From contig NZ_CP007145.1 of NCBI RefSeq assembly GCF_000576555.1, forward strand, positions 3,038,001 through 3,102,000: 64,000 nt of DNA. Direction: 5' to 3'. Made by a program: the position numbers and the translations under genes. Below the pieces are notes generated by a model. That model did no database searches and was not told the DNA's origin. It saw only the letters and a list, made by a program, of their open reading frames with translations. The DNA comes from Hymenobacter swuensis DY53 (GTDB lineage Bacteria > Bacteroidota > Bacteroidia > Cytophagales > Hymenobacteraceae). Of this stretch, positions 25,645-33,156 are shown one piece after another. Positions within the stretch are counted from its first letter, which is position 1. The number at the start of each line of letters is the position of its first letter.

Positions 25645-26679
25645 TTGGCACGAATTAAAGCATCCATCACGGACCTTGCCCAGCAACTGGGCGTATCGGT
25701 TTCCACGGTTTCCCGGGCCTTGAGCGACCATCCCGGCATCAGCGACGCTACCAAGAAGAAGGTTTGGAAGCTGGCCAAGGAGCTGCATTACCAGCCTAAC
25801 CATATGGCCGCCGGCTTACGCAAAGGTCGGAGCAATCTGCTGGGGGTACTGGTACCGCACATTGATGGCCACTTTTTCACGATGGTGGTGAAAGGCATTG
25901 AAACTGTTGCCTCCAAGGCTGGCTACAACATCATGATCTGCCAGTCGAATGAGGACGTAACGCACGAACGGAAAAACATCGAAACCCTGCTCAGCGCGCA
26001 GGTGGAGGGTATTCTGGTGTCTATGTCGCGCACTACCCGCGACTTCCGCCACTTCGAGAAGGTGCGCAAGCAGGAAATTCCGCTGGTCTTTTTTGACCGG
26101 GTGCTCGATGGCCTTGACGTAAGTGCCGTGGTGCTCGATGACCGGGAGGGCGGCTACCAGTCTACCAAGCACCTCATTAAGCAGGGCTGCCGCCGCATTG
26201 CCCACTTTGGTGGCCCCCAGCACCTGAACATCTACAAACACCGTCGCCAGGGCTACATTGATGCGCTACTGGAAGCGGGCCTGCCGCTGCAGGAAGAGCT
26301 GATATTTTACTGCGACATGACCCTGGAAGACGGCATCCGGGGAATGCAGCAAATGCTGGAGCTGCCTACTCCCCCCGATGCCGTATTTTCTGCCAGCGAC
26401 TTTTCGGTGGTGGGGGCTTTGCAGGAGCTAAAGCGCCAGAAGCTGCGCGTGCCGCAGGATATTGCCTTGGTCGGCTTCAGCAACGAAATGTTCACCTCCT
26501 TAACTGAGCCCATGCTGACCTCCGTGGACCAGCGCTGCGAACAGATGGGCCAGTCGGCCGTGCGGTTGTTTCTGGAGATGCGGGAGGAAAGCAGCATGAC
26601 TTTTTCGCCCCGCCGCGTTGTACTCCAGCCCGACCTGCTGATCCGGGAGTCCTCGTTGCTGATAAGCGGGAAGTCGTAG
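25645..26679 (+). CDS. LacI/GalR-family transcriptional regulator
   Basis: A 344-residue regulator. The N-terminal helix-turn-helix reads SITDLAQQLGVSVSTVSRAL with hinge helix YQPNHMAAGLRKGRSN, followed by a periplasmic-binding-type effector domain (LLGVLVPHIDGHFFTMVVKG ... IALVGFSNEMFTSLTEPMLT). It most likely binds the GCAAACGTTTGC palindromes in front of susC, galK, the Tat GH43 and the GH51 genes, releasing or recruiting on sugar binding. The start is TTG at 25645: an in-frame TGA lies 18 nt upstream and no ATG is available before the HTH. A TACCTTTG box is 65 nt upstream. It directly follows a GH43 gene. Confidence 0.93.
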   Translation: MARIKASITDLAQQLGVSVSTVSRALSDHPGISDATKKKVWKLAKELHYQPNHMAAGLRKGRSNLLGVLVPHIDGHFFTMVVKGIETVASKAGYNIMICQSNEDVTHERKNIETLLSAQVEGILVSMSRTTRDFRHFEKVRKQEIPLVFFDRVLDGLDVSAVVLDDREGGYQSTKHLIKQGCRRIAHFGGPQHLNIYKHRRQGYIDALLEAGLPLQEELIFYCDMTLEDGIRGMQQMLELPTPPDAVFSASDFSVVGALQELKRQKLRVPQDIALVGFSNEMFTSLTEPMLTSVDQRCEQMGQSAVRLFLEMREESSMTFSPRRVVLQPDLLIRESSLLISGKS

Positions 26680-26817
26680 CGGCTTGCCTCAAACAATAGC
26701 TTTTCTGGTTGCAGCCTCGCCCAACACTTCGGCCTGCAACTGGTTATTACCGCTACTTCACGGGTTTGGCGTTGCTACTCCATCACCGCCGGCTACTCTT
26801 CACTAATCATCACGTCC

Positions 26818-27417
26818 ATGCCCTCATTCCGTCAGAAAGCGCTTAAGCTGCTGTATCCCCTCATCATGCGTCTGTCGAAGTCCAGTAACCGGGGCAAGGT
26901 GTTGGAGAATAAGGGCCAGATAGCTAGTCCGGCTTCTTTCTACCAGCTCGACAGCAAACTAAACAGCGGCCAGAGCTTGGCGTTTCAGGACCTGAAAGGC
27001 AAGAAAGTCCTGTTGGTAAATACGGCCTCCAACTGCGGCTTTACGAATCAGTACGAGGAACTACAGCAGCTTTCGGAGCAGTTTAAGGATGAGTTGGTGG
27101 TGCTGGGTTTCCCGGCCAACGACTTTGCCGAGCAGGAAAAAGACGATGATAAAACCATCAGCCAGTTTTGCCAGGTAAACTTTGGCGTGTCGTTTCCGCT
27201 GATGAAGAAAAGCGTGGTAGTAAAGCAGACCGCGCAGCATCCGGTTTACCAGTGGCTTTCAGATGCCGGCCGCAACGGCTGGAACGAGCAGGCCCCCGAC
27301 TGGAACTTCTCCAAGTACCTCGTCAGTGAGGACGGCCGCCTGCTGAACTACTTCGGCCCCGCCGTTTCCCCGCTTAGCGATACGGTGATAGGCAGCATCA
27401 AGGGCGCTGGCAAATAA
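26818..27417 (+). CDS. glutathione peroxidase family thiol peroxidase
   Basis: A 199-residue Cys-type glutathione peroxidase homologue, which reduces peroxides, in bacteria usually with thioredoxin. The catalytic Cys is in LLVNTASNCGFTNQYEELQQL, the conserved Gln-region equivalent is LGFPANDFAEQE, and the Trp/Asn site is in PDWNFSKYLVSEDGRLLNYF. It has about 40 extra N-terminal residues (FRQKALKLLYPLIMRLSK) that could form an amphipathic helix or a weak membrane anchor. It follows lacI by 138 nt but has no evident link to glycan use. A strong terminator follows. Confidence 0.92.
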   Translation: MPSFRQKALKLLYPLIMRLSKSSNRGKVLENKGQIASPASFYQLDSKLNSGQSLAFQDLKGKKVLLVNTASNCGFTNQYEELQQLSEQFKDELVVLGFPANDFAEQEKDDDKTISQFCQVNFGVSFPLMKKSVVVKQTAQHPVYQWLSDAGRNGWNEQAPDWNFSKYLVSEDGRLLNYFGPAVSPLSDTVIGSIKGAGK

Positions 27418-27449
27418 GCTGTCTGAACAAGACTCCGACGTTTTTTAAC

Positions 27450-27484
27450 AAAAAGAGCGGACCATGTTGGTCCGCTCTTTTTGT
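27450..27484. terminator. bidirectional terminator
   Basis: AAAAAGAGCGGACCA and TGGTCCGCTCTTTTT form a 15-bp stem with a 4-nt loop, between convergent genes ending at 27417 and 27504. Confidence 0.92.
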
Positions 27485-27503
27485 ATTCAGGAAGGGCTGC
27501 TTT

Positions 27504-29978
27504 TTATTTAGGAGCCGATGCGCTGCCTGTTTCCAGCTTCAGCACCGCGCCTGGCAGGCCTTTGGCAGTTGCCTTCACCTCCACCGAACCGGCTTGGGTA
27601 GTCGCCTGCACCGTAGCCACCAACTGGCCGTGGAAAGCGTGCATCCGGGGTTGATGAAACAGCTCCAGGCTGGTCGCGTCACCGTTGGCAACGGCCCGGA
27701 ACCGGCCCTGGCCGCGCACAGTGAACTGCACCTGATTGGTGGCATTAGGGCAAAGGTTGCCCTGCGCATCCTCCACGCGGGCCGTTATGTACGCCAAGTC
27801 CTGACCATCGGCCGTGAGGCGGTTGTGGTCAGCTACCAGCCGGAGGTGGTGAGGCTGGCCGGCAGTGCGCACTTCCTCTTCCGCCACCGCCTTGCCAGCG
27901 GCATCGTACGCCACCACCTTAATGCTACCGGGCGCGTATTTCACGTCGTTCCACATCAGGCGGAACTGCGTCTGGAGCTTATCAGAAGGAGCTTTACTCT
28001 GGCGGCCCTGGCTTACACCATTCACGAACAGCTCGGCCGAGGGGTAGTTGGTGTAGCAGTACACGGGCGTCGTCTGGCCCTCGCGGCCGGGCCAGGTCCA
28101 ATGGGGCAGCAGGTGCAGCGTGGGGCTGGCGGTATTCCAGCGGGAGCGGTAGAGGTAGTACCGGTCTTTAGGCAGGCCCGCCAGGTCCATGATACCGAAG
28201 TAGGAACTGTGCGAGGGCCAGGCCTCGTCGTAGGGCGTGGGCTCGCCCAGGTAGTCGAAACCGGTCCACACGAATTCGCCCATCAGGTACGGCAGCGCAT
28301 CCTGCTGCACAAATTCCTCGTCGGGCGTCTGGGACCACACACAGGCCTCTAGGTCATAGGACGAGGATTGATTATCGGGGTATTTTTTCTGCTTGGCCAA
28401 TTCTACCGGAAACTTGTACACGCCCCGGCTGCTCACCGTAGAGGCCGTTTCGGAGCCCAGCATAAAGCCCTGGGGCAGCTTGGCGCGGGCTTCGGGGTAA
28501 CGGCTGGGCTTGTAGTTGAAGCCCGGCACATCGAGCAGGGCCGCGAAGCCGTTGCCCACAGCCGCGTCAAACTGATCCATGCCGGCCGTGACGGGGCGGG
28601 TGGGGTCTTCGCGGTGCACAATATCCTGCAGCCGCTGCGCAATGGCCACACCGCCAGGCGCCCACTGGTCGGGCACCTCATTGCCGATGCTCCACATGAT
28701 AACCGACGGATTATTGCGGTAGTGGTGCACCATATTCACCAGGTCCTTCTCCGACCACGCGTCGAAATACTGGCTGTAGCCGTTCTTTACTTTGGGCTTT
28801 TTCCACTCATCAAACGACTCTACAATCAGCATGAAGCCCATTTCGTCGCAAAGCGTTACCAGCTCCGGGGCGGGCATATTGTGGGTGGTCCGGATGGCGT
28901 CGCAGCCCAAGTCTTTCAGCAGGGTCAGCTGACGGCGCAACGCGGCCGTATTCACGGCCGCGCCCAGCGGGCCTAGGTCGTGGTGGTTGCATACGCCTTT
29001 GAACTTGCGCGGCTGCCCGTTCAGGGAGAAGCCCTTGTTGGCCTCAAACCGGAACGAACGAATCCCGAACGACGTCCGGTACTCATCCTTCAGCACGTCG
29101 CCACTGTAGAGCTTCGAGGACGCGGAGTAAAGAACCGGCGTTTCCGGCGACCAAAGCTGCGGTTTGGGTACCACTAGGTTCTGCTCGAATTCCTGCCCGC
29201 TGGGGGGGGCCAGCGTGGTCGTGGTGGTAGCCACTACCTGCCCGGCCGCGTCCCGGATTTCCGTTTCCAGGCGCAACGACTGCGCGGCGATGCCGGGGGT
29301 TTCCACCTTCGTGCGCAGCTTTACCTTGGCAGAGTTGGCGTTGATTTCGGGCGTAGTGAGGTAAGTTCCCCACACCGGGACGTGCACATCCTGGGTTACT
29401 ACCAGGTGCACGTTCCGATACAGGCCCGCACCGGGGTACCAGCGCGAGGCTTCCGGCTGGTTACGCAGCCGCACGGCCAGCACGTTCCGGCCATCGGGCC
29501 GGAGCGCGTCGGTAATGTCGCAGGAGAAGGAGTTGTAGCCGTAGGGCCAGGCCCCCACTTCCTTGCCGTTCACGAATACATGCGCGTCGCTCATGGCCCC
29601 ATCAAACAGCAGCACGGCCCGCTTACCGGGCCCAAAACTGGGCACCGTCAGCTGCCGACGGTACCAGCCGGTACCAATGAAGGGCAGCCCGCCGGTGCGG
29701 CCGGCCTTCTGGGTAGCCTTCTGCTCTTGGTTCTGCTCAATCTTGACGGTTTGCAAGTCGTTGTTGCCATCAAATGGGCCGTAGATGGCCCAGTCGTGGG
29801 GCACGCTCACGGTCTGCCACTTGGCATCTTTAAAATCAGGTTGGGAGGCCTCGGGCACATCCCCTTTGGTGAATTTCCAGTCGGTGGTCAGCAGGGTTTC
29901 CTGACGGGTTTGCGCAGCGGCAGGAACGGATACTACGCACAGAAGGGCCAGTGCGGGCCAAGAGAAAGGACGGAACAT
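27504..29978 (-). CDS. GH2 beta-galactosidase-type glycoside hydrolase
   Basis: An 824-residue secreted GH2 enzyme. The signal peptide ends VSVPAAAQT. Order: sugar-binding jelly roll (WKFTKGDVPEASQPDFKDAK, SVPHDWAI, GTGWYRRQLTVP), Ig-like domain, TIM barrel (FKGVCNHHDLGPLGAAVN, DAIRTTHNMPAPEL) with acid/base Glu in IMWSIGNEVPDQW and nucleophile Glu in LMGEFVWTGFDYLGEPTPY, then C-terminal DUF4982-like and invasin/Ig-like domains (LTADGQDLAYITARVEDAQG). I use ATG 29978 because the signal peptide starts there. It lies 147 nt downstream of the GH51 gene in the same direction. A beta-galactosidase acting on galactan side chains fits with galK/galT. Confidence 0.92.
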   Translation of the reverse strand: MFRPFSWPALALLCVVSVPAAAQTRQETLLTTDWKFTKGDVPEASQPDFKDAKWQTVSVPHDWAIYGPFDGNNDLQTVKIEQNQEQKATQKAGRTGGLPFIGTGWYRRQLTVPSFGPGKRAVLLFDGAMSDAHVFVNGKEVGAWPYGYNSFSCDITDALRPDGRNVLAVRLRNQPEASRWYPGAGLYRNVHLVVTQDVHVPVWGTYLTTPEINANSAKVKLRTKVETPGIAAQSLRLETEIRDAAGQVVATTTTTLAPPSGQEFEQNLVVPKPQLWSPETPVLYSASSKLYSGDVLKDEYRTSFGIRSFRFEANKGFSLNGQPRKFKGVCNHHDLGPLGAAVNTAALRRQLTLLKDLGCDAIRTTHNMPAPELVTLCDEMGFMLIVESFDEWKKPKVKNGYSQYFDAWSEKDLVNMVHHYRNNPSVIMWSIGNEVPDQWAPGGVAIAQRLQDIVHREDPTRPVTAGMDQFDAAVGNGFAALLDVPGFNYKPSRYPEARAKLPQGFMLGSETASTVSSRGVYKFPVELAKQKKYPDNQSSSYDLEACVWSQTPDEEFVQQDALPYLMGEFVWTGFDYLGEPTPYDEAWPSHSSYFGIMDLAGLPKDRYYLYRSRWNTASPTLHLLPHWTWPGREGQTTPVYCYTNYPSAELFVNGVSQGRQSKAPSDKLQTQFRLMWNDVKYAPGSIKVVAYDAAGKAVAEEEVRTAGQPHHLRLVADHNRLTADGQDLAYITARVEDAQGNLCPNATNQVQFTVRGQGRFRAVANGDATSLELFHQPRMHAFHGQLVATVQATTQAGSVEVKATAKGLPGAVLKLETGSASAPK

Positions 29979-30125
29979 AGGGTAAAAAACGGGCGGCTGA
30001 CGGTTTCTATTGGCCAGGTCACCAGATAAAAAAAGAACTCTCAGGTGTTCATTGCTGAATTGCGCGGGCACCCGGCACGGGCTTGCAAAACCAGGTGGCA
30101 AGATAGCCACAGGGCACCCGGCCGG

Positions 30126-31730
30126 CTACTTCAGTTCCAGCACCACTACCGACCGGGCCGGCAGCGTCACGGCCAGATTGCTGCCTTTCTTCTTTGCGCC
30201 TTTGAAGTCAGCCAGCTTCACGGTGGCTGGTTTATCGAACGTGTTGTAGTCAGCTACATTGGCCGAGGTGAGGATACGGCCCGATACTGTTTTCCAGCTA
30301 ACGCCGGGCAGCACGGTTTCCAGCGTCAGCGCCTTATTGGGGTCCAGGTTAACGAGGGAAATATGCACCGCCCCATTCTTATCTTTGGAGGCCGAAGCAT
30401 TCAGGGCCGGAATTTTCTCCCCGCCCAGCACGTAATCAGGGCTCTGGAACTGCAGCGGCAGGTACTGCGCATCCTGGTGCACCTGGTAGAGGTCGAAAAC
30501 GTGGTAAGTAGGTGTGAGCAGCATCTTTTCCTTCTCCGTGAGAATAACAGCCTGCAGCACATTGATAGCCTGAGCCAGGTTGGCCCCCCGCACCCGGTCG
30601 CAGTGGTTATTGAAGATGTTGAGCGTAGTTCCGGCCAGCAGCGCGTCGCGCAGGGTATTCTGCTGATACAAAAAGCCCGGGTTGGTTCCCGGCTCCACAT
30701 CGGTCCAGATTCCCCACTCGTCTACCAGCAGGGCCACTTTCTTCTCCGGGTCGTACCGGTCCATAATGGCCGCGTGCTTGGTAACAATAGCTTCCATTTT
30801 GAGGCCGTTGCGCAGCGTATTAAAATACTCCTGTTCACCAAAGCCCGTGGCTTTGCCTTTGCTACCGCTCCAGCTGCCGGTGGGCAGAGTATACTGGTGC
30901 AGCGTGAGTCCCCACATCTGGTTGAGCGGAATCCGTTTCATGCACGTTTCCGTCCAGTTGGCGTCGTCGCCGTTTGCGCCGCTCACAATTTTCTTCAGTG
31001 GTGGTGAAGCCGGGTAGTTGTGAGCGAAGGTGGCGTAACGCTTGTACACGTCCGTGTAATAATCGGCTGTCATGTTGCCACCGCAGCCCCAGCTTTCGTT
31101 GCCGATGCCCCACCAGCTCACTTTATAAGGCTCAGGGTGACCGTTTTTGCGGCGTTCCAGCACCAACGGCGTATCATCGTTGGAATTGAGGTACTCCATC
31201 CAGCCGGCCATTTCCTGCACCGTCCCGCTGCCTACATTGGCGGCCAGGTAGGGCTCAGTGCCCAGCAACTGGCACAGCTCCAGAAACTCGTGCGTTCCAA
31301 AGCTATTGTCTTCCAGATTATTACCCCACCACATATTCAGCATTTTGGGGCGCTGGGCTGTGGGGCCTACTCCATCGCGCCAGTGGTATGTATCGGCAAA
31401 GCAGCCGCCGGGCCAGCGCAGGTTAGGTACCTTGATTTTACGCAGCGCCTCCACTACATCCAGCCGGATCCGGCCCTGTTTCGGCACGTTCAGCCCCTCC
31501 TCCACCCAGATGCCGCCGTAAATGCAACGGCCCAGATGCTCCGCGAACTGCCCCTGAATATGCCGGCTGATTTCCAACTTTGGGGTACCCGGCTGCACGG
31601 TCATCTGCACCGTTTGGGCCGGGGCCAGCAGCGGCAGCAGGCTTAGCAGGGGAGCCAGAGCAACACGTACCAGCTGCTTCCGCCGGGAACAGCAGGGCTG
31701 GTTCAATACAAAAAACGAATGGTTGGGCAT
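30126..31730 (-). CDS. GH51 alpha-L-arabinofuranosidase
   Basis: A 534-residue secreted enzyme that removes terminal alpha-L-arabinofuranose. The first 40 residues hold a Sec signal (LVRVALAPLLSLLPLLAPAQ). The catalytic barrel starts ISRHIQGQFAEHLGRCIYGG and NLRWPGGCFADTYHWRDG. The acid/base Glu is in WWGIGNESWGCGGNM and the nucleophile Glu in VALLVDEWGIWTDVEPG. The C-terminal beta-sandwich includes HISLVNLDPNKALTLE. ATG 31730 is chosen over 31784: the longer form adds residues with no signal character. A GCAAACGTTTGC operator lies 191 nt upstream. Length fits GH51. Confidence 0.95.
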   Translation of the reverse strand: MPNHSFFVLNQPCCSRRKQLVRVALAPLLSLLPLLAPAQTVQMTVQPGTPKLEISRHIQGQFAEHLGRCIYGGIWVEEGLNVPKQGRIRLDVVEALRKIKVPNLRWPGGCFADTYHWRDGVGPTAQRPKMLNMWWGNNLEDNSFGTHEFLELCQLLGTEPYLAANVGSGTVQEMAGWMEYLNSNDDTPLVLERRKNGHPEPYKVSWWGIGNESWGCGGNMTADYYTDVYKRYATFAHNYPASPPLKKIVSGANGDDANWTETCMKRIPLNQMWGLTLHQYTLPTGSWSGSKGKATGFGEQEYFNTLRNGLKMEAIVTKHAAIMDRYDPEKKVALLVDEWGIWTDVEPGTNPGFLYQQNTLRDALLAGTTLNIFNNHCDRVRGANLAQAINVLQAVILTEKEKMLLTPTYHVFDLYQVHQDAQYLPLQFQSPDYVLGGEKIPALNASASKDKNGAVHISLVNLDPNKALTLETVLPGVSWKTVSGRILTSANVADYNTFDKPATVKLADFKGAKKKGSNLAVTLPARSVVVLELK

Positions 31731-31921
31731 GGCCAAAATAGTAAGTCGAAAATGTGCTTTCGAGGCGTATGTACTCCAAAGCATAATTCAGGAAGAGTCA
31801 AATGCGGCGTCGATTCACGTATCACCTCCTTTTTCAAGCAGATTACTGAAGGCCACTAGCCGTCTGATGACTTTCATGACCCTAAACTCCGACTTTTTTC
31901 GCACAATCGTTTGTGCCCATA

Positions 31922-31933
31922 GCAAACGTTTGC
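31922..31933. promoter_or_regulatory. LacI-type operator upstream of GH51
   Basis: Perfect GCAAACGTTTGC, 191 nt before the GH51 start codon. Confidence 0.82.
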
Positions 31934-32113
31934 ATCGCTACCTATTTATTCGGATGCAAATGAACAACCTGTTACCCCCGCAATGGACTGCAGTCGTGGA
32001 GAATAGTCACGTAGCACTCCATCAGCCATACGCTCAATCAGCTAACCCGTGTAGTCAATTAGCATATCTCTCCACCCGAGCTACGATAACAGCAACACGC
32101 TCATTATCAGGCA

Positions 32114-32144
32114 TAAAAAAAGGCGACTCAGTGAGCCGCCCCTT
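32114..32144 (-). terminator. orphan minus-strand terminator
   Basis: On the minus strand GGCGGCTCA and TGAGTCGCC form a 9-bp stem (one G-U pair) followed by seven T. It would end a transcript coming from 32150-32470, where no CDS is recognised. Confidence 0.65.
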
Positions 32145-32250
32145 TTCCACAACCAAAACACCTAAAAAAACTATTCTTTCAGTATTGCTCAAAACAACTA
32201 TCGGGCCAGAAAACTTTCCCGTTACTGAATTAAGCCACTGCAGAACAGCT

Positions 32251-32272
32251 TCTATAGTGTCTACACGATAGA
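32251..32272. repeat. 22-nt imperfect palindrome
   Basis: TCTAT-A-GTGT-CT-ACAC-G-ATAGA reads as an inverted repeat with one mismatched pair inside. It could be a regulator site or an RNA hairpin of the putative minus-strand transcript. Confidence 0.4.
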
Positions 32273-32476
32273 GAGTCGCTGAGGGCCGGGAAAGGTTGCA
32301 TAGAGTCCCGAAAAAAATCAAAACTCTGCGGCAATGCCAACTAGCCGGTACCCAAGTGGCTATGCGTATCAATTACCTCCGCAGTAGTGAAAACGGGCTT
32401 TTAGATGTATTTTGCGCAGTTTTTCACTATTTGTCATTTTTCAAACTTTTTCTGCCTCTTCCGGCACTGCTCCTCT

Positions 32477-32953
32477 ATGGATACTCCTAATCCTGAATTT
32501 ATGCGCGAAGCCATTCGCTTATCCATCGAGAAAATGCAGGCTGGCTTTGGTGGCCCTTTCGGAGCGGTGGTAGTGAAGGACGGACAAATTATTGCCAGGG
32601 GCTTCAACCAGGTAACCAGCACCAATGATCCAACCTGCCACGCCGAGGTAGATGCAATCCGCAAGGCCTGCGCTACCCTGGGCACCTTTCAGCTGGACGA
32701 CTGCGACCTGTACACGAGCTGTGAGCCCTGTCCGATGTGCCTGGGAGCCATCTATTGGGCCCGTCCCCGCCGCGTTTTTTACGGTAACAATAAGCAGGAC
32801 GCGGCTGCCATTGGCTTCGACGACCAGTTTATTTATGAGGAACTGGAAAAGCCCCTCGACGGCCGGCGCATCCCAATGGTGGAATTATTGCGTGAAGAAG
32901 CCCTGGCCGGCTTCCGGGCCTGGCAGCAGAAAGAAGGACGTACTGATTATTAA
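32477..32953 (+). CDS. guaD: guanine deaminase
   Basis: A 158-residue cytidine-deaminase-fold enzyme that converts guanine to xanthine. The zinc site is complete: His and catalytic Glu in DPTCHAEVDAIRKAC, and the two Cys in LYTSCEPCPMCLGAIYWARP. The last part (AIGFDDQFIYEELEKPLDGR) matches Bacillus-type GuaD from memory, rather than tRNA adenosine deaminase TadA. ATG 32477 gives the expected N-terminus; the frame is open back to 32405 but that stretch is Phe/Cys-rich and unlike the family. It stands alone, followed by a terminator. Confidence 0.9.
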   Translation: MDTPNPEFMREAIRLSIEKMQAGFGGPFGAVVVKDGQIIARGFNQVTSTNDPTCHAEVDAIRKACATLGTFQLDDCDLYTSCEPCPMCLGAIYWARPRRVFYGNNKQDAAAIGFDDQFIYEELEKPLDGRRIPMVELLREEALAGFRAWQQKEGRTDY

Positions 32954-32996
32954 ACATTCCTTTGATTGGCCAAGCGTCAATTGTCCTGATTCTGGA

Positions 32997-33036
32997 ATAC
33001 CCGTCCTGATTTTAGACAAGGGCGGGTATTTTATTT
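32997..33036 (+). terminator. terminator after guaD
   Basis: AATACCCGTCC and GGGCGGGTATT pair over 11 positions (one G-U) around a 13-nt loop, followed by TTATTTT. Confidence 0.85.
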
Positions 33037-33156
33037 TCGGCCTTTACAGCGTGTAGACCTATTTTATACATACCGGAAACTCTTTATCCGGCCCTGGCAT
33101 TAAACTGGCACCGTGCGCTACTACGCATTGTGCATTTTGTATAAAACCAGGAATCC

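Larger units (their letters stand above)
31731..32476. other. 746-nt intergenic region without a convincing gene
   Basis: Between the divergent GH51 and guaD genes. It contains the LacI-type operator (31922-31933), a minus-strand terminator (32114-32144) that no annotated gene explains, and an imperfect palindrome (32251-32272). Two overlapping ORFs (549 nt on plus, 318 nt on minus) run through these structures and have no family character, so I do not call them. Confidence 0.6.

Noticed and set aside
31723..32271. Plus-strand ORF of 182 codons in the gap after GH51
   Set aside because: It overlaps the GH51 start, the LacI operator and the terminator hairpin, and its composition is not protein-like.
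32055..32372. Minus-strand ORF of 105 codons in the same gap
   Set aside because: It reads straight through the terminator stem and T run, and has no recognisable domain.
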